Assembly: GCF_018388425.1 (NCBI RefSeq) | Contig: NZ_CP074406.1 | Span: 1,798,001 to 1,862,000 of the forward strand | Source of the DNA: Nocardioides faecalis | GTDB taxonomy: Bacteria; Actinomycetota; Actinomycetes; Propionibacteriales; Nocardioidaceae | Length of the DNA: 64,000 nucleotides | Direction of reading: 5' to 3' | Shown: positions 17,480 to 26,107 of the stretch, in pieces | How the letters are laid out: each line of letters begins with the position of its first letter | Numbering within the stretch: position 1 is the first letter of the stretch | Position numbers and translations under genes: made by a program | Notes under the pieces: generated by a model | Databases searched by the model: none | Seen by the model: only the letters and a program-made list of their open reading frames with translations | Told to the model about the DNA's origin: nothing

Positions 17480-17752
17480 TTGACCGAGCCCCTCGGATAC
17501 TTCTACCGGCTCACTCCAATGAAGCCGAGAGGAAACCGGCCCCCACTTGCAACTACGTACTGGCACGCGGACCCGCTCTGTTCTTTCATCCCGCGTGGCG
17601 CCTTTGCTGTCGGACCAGTCCCGGTCGCGATTGACCCCGCCGAGCCACGCGTCGTGACCTGTTCGTGCTTCGACACCGCAGGCGTTGTTGGCGGCAACGT
17701 CAGGAAGTCGAGCAGTGAACCTCCACCCAAGAAGCGGAAGAGAACTCGCTGA
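17480..17752 (+). CDS. Possible small protein
   Basis: An open frame of 90 codons from a TTG preceded by AGGAAAG at a suitable distance. The product has a Pro/Trp-rich middle and a very basic C-terminal tail (SEPPPKKRKR). No family is recognised and codon bias is weak, so it may not be expressed. It is kept because the ribosome-binding site is convincing and no competing gene is present. Confidence 0.3.
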   Translation: MTEPLGYFYRLTPMKPRGNRPPLATTYWHADPLCSFIPRGAFAVGPVPVAIDPAEPRVVTCSCFDTAGVVGGNVRKSSSEPPPKKRKRTR

Positions 17753-17855
17753 TCTGCCGCCTGATTTATGGTCGTGGACTGCGTATCCGATGCTGGGTTG
17801 GGCTGCGTCAATGTGGGCGGAATGAGCCGAGGGACGGTGAGGTGCGGCGCCGTGG

Positions 17856-19175
17856 TCACGCCGCCAGCCCGTCCAGCACGATCCGAGCCGTGTGCACGTG
17901 ATCCACGCTCATCGCGTGCCCATCCTCCGCGCCACGCACCCTCCGCGTACCGCTGGAATCCACCAGGTAGAAGGCCCCGTAGGGATCTCGCCAGACGACG
18001 ATCCCGGCCCAGGGTTGTCGGGCTTCCCAGCCGGCGTGGGTCTTGATCCGGTGGTGCGTTCGGGTCATCGGCCCGAGATTCCCGATCGCGGTCGGGCCAC
18101 CCTCGCTGTACGGCACGGTGTGGTCGATGTCGCCGGTCCGGCCGAGGTTGGCGGCGTACGGGAAGACGTCGGCCGGGTGGATGAGGCGGACGGCCTCGCG
18201 CAGGCGCTTCGGGATCTCGTATGCGTCGACCGGGGCCTGACCGGCGAGGTCGAGGACCGGGGTGACCTTGATCTTGCCGGCGACCGTGCCCAGCATGTGC
18301 CGGACCCAGTTCAGGGTGACCGGGCCGTGGCCCTCCAGGCGGGCGATGGGGGAGCCGGGGAAGAGGTGCAGGAGGGCCGACACCTTCGGCTTGATCGCCC
18401 GGATCGCGGGGTCCGTGTGCGTCTCGGGGTTGACCAGCGCGGCGAACGCGGTGAGGCGGCGCTCGTTGCGGCTCGCCGTCGGCATCGTCTCCTCGAGCTT
18501 CTTCGCCACCTGTGACACCGCCGCCTCGGCGGTCATGATCACCGTGGCGTGGTCGCGGATCGTCAGCGTCGCGACGCCGTGCCGGTTCACCCGCGACATC
18601 CGCACGAAGCGCTCGGTCTGCGCGAGCTCCTCGCGCGCCTTCGCCAGGTGCGGTGCGGCCGCCGCCACCTTGCCCTCGACCAGTGCCTCGAAGCGCGCCC
18701 AGGACAGCCGGCCGTCGGCGGACTCGGCGACCTCGCCGTCCACCCACGCCGCCTCCTCGGCCGTCAGCTCCCGCGTCGCCTCGGCCACGTGGCGGGCGTT
18801 GCGCACCCGCACCACACCGGCCTCGATGCCGGCGTGCAGCTGCGGCAGCCGCTGCTCGAGGTCGACGGCATCGGCGATCAGGCGCTTGGCGCCGTAGGGA
18901 GAGGTCTGCATCCGCGCGCCGAACGCGGCGGCGGCGTACTCGGTGATCTTCGGCGTGCCCTCCGCACCCGCGCACCGGGCCCGGGACCGGCCGCGGCGGT
19001 CGCCGGCGGGCAGGGCGTCCGGGCTGTGCAGGACGGCCCACTGCCGCGCGGCGCGCAGCAGCATCCGCTCGGCCTCGAGCTTGGCGGCGTGCTGGTCCTC
19101 CACGAACTCGAGCAGCTCCGCTGCCGACAGGGAGCGCAGCGCGTCCTGGGCGTCGGGGAGCTGGGAGGTGGTCAT
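17856..19175 (-). CDS. 13E12-type DUF222/HNH endonuclease-like protein
   Basis: A 439-residue protein of the actinobacterial 13E12 repeat group. An N-terminal DUF222 helical region (LRSLSAAELLEFVEDQHAAK and the AGIEAGVVRVRNARHVAEAT segment) precedes a C-terminal HNH nuclease motif, DIDHTVPYSEGGPTAIGNL followed by MTRTHHRIKTH. Such genes are present in many copies in Actinobacteria and behave like selfish or rearrangement-prone elements. Codon use is high-GC, unlike the island to its left. The ATG at 19175 was chosen as the first methionine ahead of the DUF222 helices. It lies directly upstream of and divergent from hsaA. Confidence 0.85.
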   Translation of the reverse strand: MTTSQLPDAQDALRSLSAAELLEFVEDQHAAKLEAERMLLRAARQWAVLHSPDALPAGDRRGRSRARCAGAEGTPKITEYAAAAFGARMQTSPYGAKRLIADAVDLEQRLPQLHAGIEAGVVRVRNARHVAEATRELTAEEAAWVDGEVAESADGRLSWARFEALVEGKVAAAAPHLAKAREELAQTERFVRMSRVNRHGVATLTIRDHATVIMTAEAAVSQVAKKLEETMPTASRNERRLTAFAALVNPETHTDPAIRAIKPKVSALLHLFPGSPIARLEGHGPVTLNWVRHMLGTVAGKIKVTPVLDLAGQAPVDAYEIPKRLREAVRLIHPADVFPYAANLGRTGDIDHTVPYSEGGPTAIGNLGPMTRTHHRIKTHAGWEARQPWAGIVVWRDPYGAFYLVDSSGTRRVRGAEDGHAMSVDHVHTARIVLDGLAA

Positions 19176-19262
19176 GGGTCCATTCCAGCAAGGGGGTCCG
19201 ACGGAACCGACGCGAATCGACACGAGCCGACACCCCCGAGAGCGCCGTGCGTGGACCAAAAC

Positions 19263-19280
19263 AAGAACGTGTTCTAGTAT
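19263..19280 (+). promoter_or_regulatory. KstR-like box and -10 element of the hsaADCB operon
   Basis: AAGAACGTGTTCTA (19263-19276) fits TAGAACnnGTTCTA with one mismatch. It overlaps a -10 hexamer TAGTAT (19275-19280), the same arrangement as at hsaE. The leader here is about 55 nt, with AGGAG ahead of the hsaA ATG. Confidence 0.75.
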
Positions 19281-19340
19281 TGAAGCCATCGACCTCCCGC
19301 GTCCCCTCTCGCGCCGCGCGGCGCCGAACCAGGAGCTCCC

Positions 19341-20528
19341 ATGACCAGCGAATTCACCCCCGAGGTGACCGCCGTCCTCGACGGCGTGCGTGACCTGCTC
19401 CCGACCTTCCGCGAGCGCGCGGAGGAGGGGGACCGGCTCCGGGTGATCCCGGACGCCTCCATCAAGGAGCTGGAGGAGACCGGGTTCTTCCGGCTGCTCC
19501 AGCCCAAGCGGTACGGCGGCCTCGAGGCCGACCCGATCGCCTTCTACACCGCCGTGCGCGACATCGCCTCCGCCGACGGTTCCACCGGCTGGGTCTCCAG
19601 CGTCGTGGGTGTGCACCCGTGGCAGGTCGGGCTGTTCGACGACGTCGCCCAGCAGGCCGTGTGGGGCGACGACCAGAGCGTGCGGCTGTCCTCGTCGTAC
19701 GCCCCGACCGGGAAGGCCGTGCTCACCGAGGGCGGCTTCACGCTCTCGGGCAAGTGGAGCTTCTCCTCCGGCTCCGACCACTGCGCCTGGGTGCTGCTCG
19801 GCGGGCTGGTGTTCAACGCCGAGGGCCAGGTCGTCGACTTCCGCACCTTCCTGGTGCCCCGCGAGAAGTACCAGGTCGTCGACGTGTGGAACACCGTCGG
19901 CCTGCGCGGCACCGGCTCCAACGACATCGTGGTGGAGGAGACCTTCATCCCCACCGAGTTCACGCTGTCGATGGGCGAGACCGGCCAGTGCAAGGGCCCG
20001 GGCCAGGCGGTCAACACCAGCGACCTCTACAAGCTGCCCTTCCACTCGATCTTCACCTCCACCATCGCCACCCCGATCATCGGCATGGCGAAGGGCGCCT
20101 ACGCCGAGCACGTGGCGATGCAGACCAAGCGCGTGCGCGCCGCCTACCTCGGCGAGAAGGCGTCGCTGGACCCGTTCGGCGCCGTCCGGATCGCCCGCGC
20201 CTCCTCCGAGATCGACGCCGCCTGGGCGCTGCTGGTCGCCAACATCCGCGAGCAGCAGGCCCACGTCGCCCGCGGCGAGCAGATCCCGCTGGAGCTGCGG
20301 CTGCGGGTGCGCCGCGACCAGGTGCTCGGCACGGCCCGCTCCATCGAGGCGATCGACACCCTCTTCGAGGCCTCCGGCGGTCGCGCCCTGGCCGAGGGCA
20401 CCTACCTGCAGCGGGCCTGGCGCGACGCCCACGCGGGTCGGGTGCACGCCGCCAACGACCCCGAGCGTGCCCTGCAGATGTACGGCGCCCAGCAGTTCGG
20501 GCACAAGATCGACCCGGGGATGTACTGA
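19341..20528 (+). CDS. hsaA: 3-HSA hydroxylase, oxygenase subunit
   Basis: A 395-residue flavin-dependent monooxygenase of the acyl-CoA dehydrogenase fold that ortho-hydroxylates the phenolic secosteroid 3-HSA to the catechol 3,4-DHSA, using reduced flavin from HsaB. Seen: TGWVSSVVGVHPWQ, the ESSGSDHCAW-like stretch (FSSGSDHCAWVLLGG), GLRGTGSNDIVVE and a C-terminal AQQFGHKIDPGMY. Length and segments are those of HsaA. It is the first gene of the hsaA-hsaD-hsaC-hsaB operon behind a KstR box, in the mycobacterial order. Confidence 0.94.
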   Translation: MTSEFTPEVTAVLDGVRDLLPTFRERAEEGDRLRVIPDASIKELEETGFFRLLQPKRYGGLEADPIAFYTAVRDIASADGSTGWVSSVVGVHPWQVGLFDDVAQQAVWGDDQSVRLSSSYAPTGKAVLTEGGFTLSGKWSFSSGSDHCAWVLLGGLVFNAEGQVVDFRTFLVPREKYQVVDVWNTVGLRGTGSNDIVVEETFIPTEFTLSMGETGQCKGPGQAVNTSDLYKLPFHSIFTSTIATPIIGMAKGAYAEHVAMQTKRVRAAYLGEKASLDPFGAVRIARASSEIDAAWALLVANIREQQAHVARGEQIPLELRLRVRRDQVLGTARSIEAIDTLFEASGGRALAEGTYLQRAWRDAHAGRVHAANDPERALQMYGAQQFGHKIDPGMY

Positions 20529-20529
20529 G

Positions 20530-21441
20530 GTGAGCGACCACTCCAAGCCTGACTACTCCAAGGACGGCACCCGCCGCTCCGCGAAGGCGGGCGACATCAC
20601 CCTCAACTACTACGAGGCCGGCCCGGAGCAGACCACCGGCGAGCCGGTCGGCGGCGGCCTGCCGTTCGTGCTGCTCCATGGCGGCGGCCCCGGCGCCTCG
20701 GCGTGGAGCAACTTCGGCTCCGCGCTGCCGCGGTTCGCGCAGAGCTTCCGCACCCTGCTCGTCGACCAGCCCGGCTTCGGGCAGTCCGACAAGCCCGAGG
20801 TGAAGGCCAACTACTTCCGCCACTCCGCGGAGTACGTCGTCAAGCTGCTCGACGAGCTGAAGATCGACCGGGTGCACCTGCTCGGCAACTCCCTCGGCGG
20901 CGGTACGGCGATGCGCCTGGCCCTCGAGCACCCCGACCGCGTCGGCCGGCTGGTGCTGATGGGCCCCGGCGGGCTGTCGGTCAACCTGTTCCACGCCGAC
21001 CCCACCGAGGGCGTGCAGCGGCTCATGGACTTCTCCATGAACCCCAGCCGCGAGGCGCTGCGGGCGTTCATCTCGACCATGGTCGTCAACCAGGCGCTGG
21101 TCACCGACGAGCTTGTCGAGGAGCGGTTCGCCGACGCCACCGCGCCCGGCTCGCTGGAGGCGATGCGCTCCATGGGCGCCTCCTTCTGGAACCCCGAGTG
21201 GGCCGAGGACGGCATGCTGTGGCGTGAGGCGCACCGGCTGCGCAAGCACACCCTGCTCACCTGGGGCCGTGAGGACCGGGTCAACCCGCTCGACGGCGCG
21301 CTCGTCGCGCTCAAGCAGATCCCCAAGGCACAGCTGCACGTCTTCCCGAGCTGCGGCCACTGGGCGCAGATCGAGGCCGCGGACGAGTTCGCGGAGATCT
21401 GCACCGCCTTCCTGGCCCGACACGTGGAGAGGACCCGCTGA
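20530..21441 (+). CDS. hsaD: 4,9-DSHA hydrolase
   Basis: A 303-residue alpha/beta hydrolase of the meta-cleavage-product class that splits the C-C bond of 4,9-DSHA, releasing the C/D-ring propionate (DOHNAA/HIP) and 2-hydroxyhexadienoate. The catalytic triad is visible: S121 in GNSLGG, D249 in WGREDR and H277 in GHWAQIE; the oxyanion region is LLHGGGPGASAW. GTG at 20530 follows the hsaA stop by 1 nt, and its TGA overlaps the hsaC ATG. Confidence 0.94.
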   Translation: MSDHSKPDYSKDGTRRSAKAGDITLNYYEAGPEQTTGEPVGGGLPFVLLHGGGPGASAWSNFGSALPRFAQSFRTLLVDQPGFGQSDKPEVKANYFRHSAEYVVKLLDELKIDRVHLLGNSLGGGTAMRLALEHPDRVGRLVLMGPGGLSVNLFHADPTEGVQRLMDFSMNPSREALRAFISTMVVNQALVTDELVEERFADATAPGSLEAMRSMGASFWNPEWAEDGMLWREAHRLRKHTLLTWGREDRVNPLDGALVALKQIPKAQLHVFPSCGHWAQIEAADEFAEICTAFLARHVERTR

Positions 21442-22340
21442 TGACCATCGACATCAAGTCCATGGGCTACATCCGGGTGGCCAGCACCGACCTGGACGCC
21501 TGGAGGCTGTTCGCCGGCAAGGTGCTCGGCCTGGCCGAGGGCCGCGGCCCGAACCCGGCCCACCAGTACTGGCGCATCGACGAGGTCTCCGCCCGGCTCG
21601 TGGTGGTCCCGGCCGAGGTCGACCAGCTCGACTGCGTCGGCTGGGAGCTCGCCGACCCCCGGGCGCTGCAGGAGGCCCGCGAGCACCTCGCCAAGGCCGG
21701 CGTGGAGTTCGAGGAGGGCACAGCTGCGGAGCTCGACGAGCGCCGCGTGCAAGAGCTCGTCCGGTTCCGCGACCCGTGGGACAACGTCTTCGAGCTCTAC
21801 CACGGCATCACCTACGAGTCGCGGCCGCTGGTCACGCCGTACGCCGCGAAGTTCGTCACCGGCGACCAGGGCATGGGCCACATCGTGCTGCCCGTCCTCG
21901 ACGACGTCGAGGCGCTGCGGTTCTACACCGAGGTCCTCGGCTTCCGGCTGCGCGACTCGATGAGCATGCCCGGGGAGTTCGTCGGCAAGGAGCCCGGCAG
22001 CAAGATCTGGCTGCGCTTCCTCGGGGTCAACCCGCGCCACCACTCGCTGGCGTTCCTGCCCATGCCGAACCCCAGCAAGTGCGTGCACGTGATGCTCGAG
22101 GTCGACCAGCTCGACCACGTCGGCCGAGCGCTGGAGCGGGTCCGCAAGCACAAGGCGCCGCTCTCGGCGACCCTGGGCCGGCACATGAACGACGAGATGA
22201 TCTCGTTCTACGTCAAGTCGCCCGGCGGCTTCGACGTCGAGTTCGGCACCGACGGCATGACGGTCGACGACGCCCGCTGGGTGGCGCGCGAGTCCACGGC
22301 GGTCTCCTACTGGGGCCACGACTTCGGCGGCGGCAGCTGA
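21441..22340 (+). CDS. hsaC: 3,4-DHSA extradiol dioxygenase
   Basis: A 299-residue two-domain vicinal-oxygen-chelate dioxygenase that opens the catechol ring of 3,4-DHSA using Fe(II). By comparison with HsaC and BphC, the iron ligands are H147 (GHIVLP), H216 (VHVML) and E267 (VEFGT), all present, with active-site H201 and Y257 also kept. Length is normal. The start overlaps the hsaD stop by 1 nt. Confidence 0.95.
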   Translation: MTIDIKSMGYIRVASTDLDAWRLFAGKVLGLAEGRGPNPAHQYWRIDEVSARLVVVPAEVDQLDCVGWELADPRALQEAREHLAKAGVEFEEGTAAELDERRVQELVRFRDPWDNVFELYHGITYESRPLVTPYAAKFVTGDQGMGHIVLPVLDDVEALRFYTEVLGFRLRDSMSMPGEFVGKEPGSKIWLRFLGVNPRHHSLAFLPMPNPSKCVHVMLEVDQLDHVGRALERVRKHKAPLSATLGRHMNDEMISFYVKSPGGFDVEFGTDGMTVDDARWVARESTAVSYWGHDFGGGS

Positions 22341-22363
22341 ACGCGCAGCGACCGGCCCCAGAC

Positions 22364-23017
22364 GTGCCCGACGTGCCCGACGTGCCCGGCGTCCCCGACG
22401 GGGTCAGCCCGGATGCGCGCGAGACGTGGCCGCACCCGGACCTGATCCGGTCGTGGCTGGGTGACGCCGAGGTCGACTTCGAGATCCGCCCCGGCGACGC
22501 GGTCCCGGTCCAGGACGACCCGGAGGCCCAGGCCGCGGCGCGTCGGTTCCGCGACGTGCTCGGCTGCTTCGCCTCCGGGATCACCGTGATCACCTCGACC
22601 AGCGGCGGGGAGCCGGTGGGGATGACCTGCCAGTCCTTCTCCAGTGTCTCCCTCGACCCGCCGCTGGTCACGTTCATCCCGGCCCGCTCCTCGCGGGCGT
22701 GGTCGCAGATCCAGCGCTCGGGACGCTTCTGCGTCAACGTGCTGGCCGCCGACCAGGAGCACGTGTCGGCCCAGATGGCGTCCAAGGGCGTCGACAAGTT
22801 CGCCGGCATCGACTGGACGCCCGCCGAGGTGACCGGGGCGCCGGTGATCACCGGGACCCTGGCCCACCTGGACTGCACCATCCACGCCGTCTACGAGGGC
22901 GGGGACCACTACATCGTGGTGGGCAAGGTCGAGCACCTCGCCGCGCACCCCGACGACGCCCCGGTCACCGAGCCGCTGCTGTACTACCGCGGCCGGTACC
23001 GCACCACCGACTCCTGA
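22364..23017 (+). CDS. hsaB: Flavin reductase component of 3-HSA hydroxylase
   Basis: A 217-residue protein whose body from about residue 55 is a flavin reductase domain (RRFRDVLGCFASGITVIT, GMTCQSFSSVSLDPPLV, RFCVNVLA) supplying reduced flavin to HsaA. The N-terminus is longer than in most homologues and begins in a tandem repeat of GACGTGCCC, each unit offering an in-frame GTG (22364, 22373, 22382). The true start among these is uncertain; I list the first, 23 nt after hsaC. It ends convergently against fadE33. Confidence 0.9.
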   Translation: MPDVPDVPGVPDGVSPDARETWPHPDLIRSWLGDAEVDFEIRPGDAVPVQDDPEAQAAARRFRDVLGCFASGITVITSTSGGEPVGMTCQSFSSVSLDPPLVTFIPARSSRAWSQIQRSGRFCVNVLAADQEHVSAQMASKGVDKFAGIDWTPAEVTGAPVITGTLAHLDCTIHAVYEGGDHYIVVGKVEHLAAHPDDAPVTEPLLYYRGRYRTTDS

Positions 23018-23031
23018 CTGAGCCTGCTCAG
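23018..23031. terminator. Small hairpin between the converging hsaB and fadE33 genes
   Basis: CTGAGC-CT-GCTCAG, a perfect 6-bp inverted repeat in the 10-nt gap, overlapping the fadE33 stop. It could act weakly in both directions. Confidence 0.35.
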
Positions 23032-24020
23032 AGGGAGATCGCGGCGCGGTGCTGGTGCGGGGCGCCGAAGAGCCGGCCCAGCGCGTGGGCGCGCTTGAAC
23101 ACCAGCTGCGCGTCGTGCTCCCAGGTGATCGCGATGCCACCGTGCAGCTGCACGCACTCGCTCGCCGCCAGCGACGCCGCCTCCAGGCAGTACGACGCCG
23201 CGGCGCGCACCCGGAACGCGGTGTCCTCGGCGTCCTCACCCGCAGCCAGCGCGTACGACGCCGCCCAGCTCGCCGAGCGGGCCAGCTCGGCGCGCGCGAA
23301 GACGTCGGCCATCCGGTGCTTGAGCGCCTGGAAGGAGCCGATCGGCCGGCCGAACTGCACCCGCTCCTTGCTGTAGTCGACCGTCATCGCCAGCGCGCGG
23401 TCGCTCAGCCCCACGGCCAGCGCGGCCACGGCGGCCGCGCCGACGAGCTCGGCCCGCGCCAGGGCGGCCCGGCCGTTGCCGACCACGGTGCGCTCCGCGC
23501 CCGACAGGTCGAGCCGGGCCAGCCGGATCGACTGGTCCATCGCCTCGACCCAGGTCGCGCAGGCGCCGGTGACCTCGACGAGGTCGTCACCGTCCACGAC
23601 GAGCACGATCGCGGCCCGGTCGGCGTCGAGCACCACGTCGGAGCCGGGCAGCGCCACGGTCGCGATCTCGCCCGCGGCGATCCGCGGCAGCAGCCGGGCC
23701 TTGGCGTCCTCGGTGCCGCCGGCCAGCAGCGCCTCGACCGCGACCACGGAGGCCAGCAGGGGAGAGGGTGCCAGCGAGCGGCCGAGCTCGGCGAGCACCA
23801 CGGCGGACTCGAAGAAGGACGCGCCGACGCCGTCGTAGGACTCGGGGACGTTGAGGGCGGCGACGCCGATCTGCTCGCACAGCGTCGCCCAGAGCGCCTC
23901 GTCGTGGCCGGTGTCCGACACCGCGGCCGTCCGCACGGCGGCGGAGTCGGCGCGCTTGTCGAGCAGGCCCCGCACCGTGGCGGCGAGCTCGGTCTGCTCC
24001 TCGGAGAGTGCGAAGTCCAT
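23028..24020 (-). CDS. fadE33: Acyl-CoA dehydrogenase, FadE33-like
   Basis: A 330-residue acyl-CoA dehydrogenase. N-terminal helices (MDFALSEEQTELAATVRGLL), a shortened middle beta domain, and a C-terminal four-helix part with ERVQFGRPIGSFQALKHRMAD and QLHGGIAITWEHD. Position and order (fadD3-fadE31-fadE32-fadE33) match the mycobacterial KstR2 regulon, where these proteins oxidise late C/D-ring CoA thioesters. The shorter length fits the steroid FadE type that works as alpha2beta2 heterotetramers; pairing with a neighbour is inferred. The start overlaps the fadE32 stop. Confidence 0.85.
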   Translation of the reverse strand: MDFALSEEQTELAATVRGLLDKRADSAAVRTAAVSDTGHDEALWATLCEQIGVAALNVPESYDGVGASFFESAVVLAELGRSLAPSPLLASVVAVEALLAGGTEDAKARLLPRIAAGEIATVALPGSDVVLDADRAAIVLVVDGDDLVEVTGACATWVEAMDQSIRLARLDLSGAERTVVGNGRAALARAELVGAAAVAALAVGLSDRALAMTVDYSKERVQFGRPIGSFQALKHRMADVFARAELARSASWAASYALAAGEDAEDTAFRVRAAASYCLEAASLAASECVQLHGGIAITWEHDAQLVFKRAHALGRLFGAPHQHRAAISL

Positions 24021-24961
24021 CAGGCACCCACCAGCGAGTCGAGGATCCGTGCCCGGTGGAACGCCGGCGTGCCCCAGGCACCGACGAGCGCGCGGATCCG
24101 GTTCAGCCAGATGCTGAGGTCGAACTCCGCGGTGTAGCCGATCGCGCCGTGCACCTGCAGCCCGGTGCGTGAGGCCAGGTAGGCGGCGTCGGCGCAGGCG
24201 ACCTTGGCCGCGGACACCGCCCGCGGCGTGGGCTCCAGCGCGGCGCCGTGCAGCAGCGGGCGGGCGAAGTCCAGTGCGATCCGCACGTCGGCCAGGGCGT
24301 GCTTGATCGCCTGGTAGGAGCCGATCTCCCGGCCGAACTGCTTGCGCTGCTTGACGTAGGCGACCGAGTCGGCCAGCACCCGCTCCCCGGCACCGAGCAG
24401 CTGCGCGGCGCAGGCCAGGGCGGCGAGGTCGAAGGCGGCGTCGGCGTGCTCCACGGAGTCGCGCACCGCGCCGGCGGTGACGGTGAAGAGACGGCGGGTG
24501 CGGTCCACCGAGACGACCTGCTCACCCACGCTCGCCTCCCGGACCCCGTCGGAGCCCACCACGTAGACCTGCTCGGCCACGTCGGCGTCCAGGGCGTACG
24601 GCGTGTGCGGCGGCACCGCGCCGGTGGCGACGGTGCCGGCGGCGATCGCCGCCTGCGCCTCACCGGACAGCTCGGTGGCCAGGTAGGCGACGGACTCCAC
24701 CCAGGGCCCGGGCACGGCGTGGCGGCCGAGCACCTCGAAGGCGATCACCAGCTCCACCGGGCTGGCGCCCATGCCGTCGTTCTCCTCGGGCACCAGCAGT
24801 GCGTTGACGCCCTGCTCGGCGATCCGGCCCCACAGCGCGAGGCCGGGGGCCGCGTCGCCGTCGGCCCAGGCGCGGGCGGCGGCGACCGGGTCGGCGCCGG
24901 AGATCAGGGCGTCCAGCGAGGACGCGAAGTCCTTCTGGTCCGCGGTCGGCTCGAACCTCAT
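24020..24961 (-). CDS. fadE32: Acyl-CoA dehydrogenase, FadE32-like
   Basis: A 313-residue acyl-CoA dehydrogenase with the same layout as its neighbours: MRFEPTADQKDFASSLDALI at the N-terminus, RKQFGREIGSYQAIKHALAD in the C-terminal bundle, and QVHGAIGYTAEFD. By synteny it is FadE32, acting with FadE31/FadE33 on ring-opened C/D-ring CoA esters. It overlaps fadE31 by 4 nt (ATGA) and fadE33 by 1 nt, so the three are translationally coupled. Confidence 0.85.
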   Translation of the reverse strand: MRFEPTADQKDFASSLDALISGADPVAAARAWADGDAAPGLALWGRIAEQGVNALLVPEENDGMGASPVELVIAFEVLGRHAVPGPWVESVAYLATELSGEAQAAIAAGTVATGAVPPHTPYALDADVAEQVYVVGSDGVREASVGEQVVSVDRTRRLFTVTAGAVRDSVEHADAAFDLAALACAAQLLGAGERVLADSVAYVKQRKQFGREIGSYQAIKHALADVRIALDFARPLLHGAALEPTPRAVSAAKVACADAAYLASRTGLQVHGAIGYTAEFDLSIWLNRIRALVGAWGTPAFHRARILDSLVGA

Positions 24962-26106
24962 CGTCCGGCTCCCTTCGGCTCACGGGGCAGGCCGAGGATG
25001 CGCTCGGCCACGATGTTGCGTTGGATCTCGTTGGTGCCGGCGTAGATCGGCCCGGACAGCGAGAAGGTGTAGCCGTCGAGCCAGCGGGACTCGACCTCGC
25101 CCTCGGGGCCGAGCAGGTCCAGCGCGGTCTCGTGCAGCGCCACGTCCAGCTCGCTCCACCACACCTTGTTCACCGACCCGGCGGCGCCGACGTCGCCGCC
25201 GTCGGCCAGCCTGGTCACCGTGCCCCACGTGTAGAGCCGGTAGGCCTCGGCCTTGAGCCAGGCGTCGACGACCCGGTCCGCGACGCGGGGGTCGGGGCGC
25301 TCGCCGTACAGCGCGAGGAGCCGGTCGGCGGCCGCGGTGAACCGGCCGGGCGAGCGCAGCGAGAGGCCGCGCTCGTTGCCCGCGGTGCTCATCGCCACGC
25401 GCCAGCCGTCGCCGGGCGCACCCAGCACGTCGGCGTCGGGCACGAAGACGTCGTCGAAGAAGACCTCGGCGAAGCCGGCTTCGCCGTCGAGCTGGGCGAT
25501 CGGGCGCACCGTGACGCCCTCGGCGTCGAGCGGGAACAGGAAATAGGTCAGGCCGTGGTGCCGTTCGGCGGAGGGGTCGGAGCGGAACAGCCCGAAGCCC
25601 CAGTGCGCCAGCGCCGCGCGCGAACACCAGATCTTCTGGCCGTTGAGCACCCAGCCGCCGCGGTCCTCGTCCCGGCGCGCGGTCGAGCGCAGCGAGGCCA
25701 GGTCGGAGCCGGACTCCGGCTCGGACCAGCACTGCGCCCAGATCCGCTCACCGGTGGCCATCGTGGGCAGGAACCGAGCCTGCTGCTCGCGGGTGCCGTG
25801 CTCGAAGATGATCGGGGCGAGCAGGAAGATGCCGTTCTGGGAGACCCGGCCGGGCGCACCGGCGCGGTAGTACTCCTCCTCGAAGATCACCCACTCCACC
25901 AGCGAGGCCTCACGGCCGTGGTACTCCTTCGGCCAGGAGACGACCGACCAGCGCTCCTCGGCGAGCCGTGCCTCCCACTCCTGGTGCAGCGCCCACCCCT
26001 CGGGGGTGTCCATCGACGGCAGCGGCTCGGCCGGCACGTTCGCAGCCAGCCACTCCCGGGCCTCGGCCTGGAAGGCCAGCTCGGAGTCGGACAGTTCCAG
26101 GTCCAT
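24958..26106 (-). CDS. fadE31: Acyl-CoA dehydrogenase, FadE31-like
   Basis: A 382-residue, full-length acyl-CoA dehydrogenase: WAQCWSEPESGSDLASL (FAD and substrate contacts), WVLNGQKIWCSRA, and YAGTNEIQRNIVAERILGLPREPKG at the C-terminus. It is the first FadE after fadD3, as in mycobacteria. It starts 1 nt after the fadD3 stop and belongs to the same KstR2-type operon. Confidence 0.87.
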   Translation of the reverse strand: MDLELSDSELAFQAEAREWLAANVPAEPLPSMDTPEGWALHQEWEARLAEERWSVVSWPKEYHGREASLVEWVIFEEEYYRAGAPGRVSQNGIFLLAPIIFEHGTREQQARFLPTMATGERIWAQCWSEPESGSDLASLRSTARRDEDRGGWVLNGQKIWCSRAALAHWGFGLFRSDPSAERHHGLTYFLFPLDAEGVTVRPIAQLDGEAGFAEVFFDDVFVPDADVLGAPGDGWRVAMSTAGNERGLSLRSPGRFTAAADRLLALYGERPDPRVADRVVDAWLKAEAYRLYTWGTVTRLADGGDVGAAGSVNKVWWSELDVALHETALDLLGPEGEVESRWLDGYTFSLSGPIYAGTNEIQRNIVAERILGLPREPKGAGR

Positions 26107-26107
26107 C

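Noticed and set aside
17480..17752. Confident assignment of the small open frame as a gene
   Set aside because: Listed only at low confidence; codon bias is weak and no homologous family is recognised despite a plausible ribosome-binding site.
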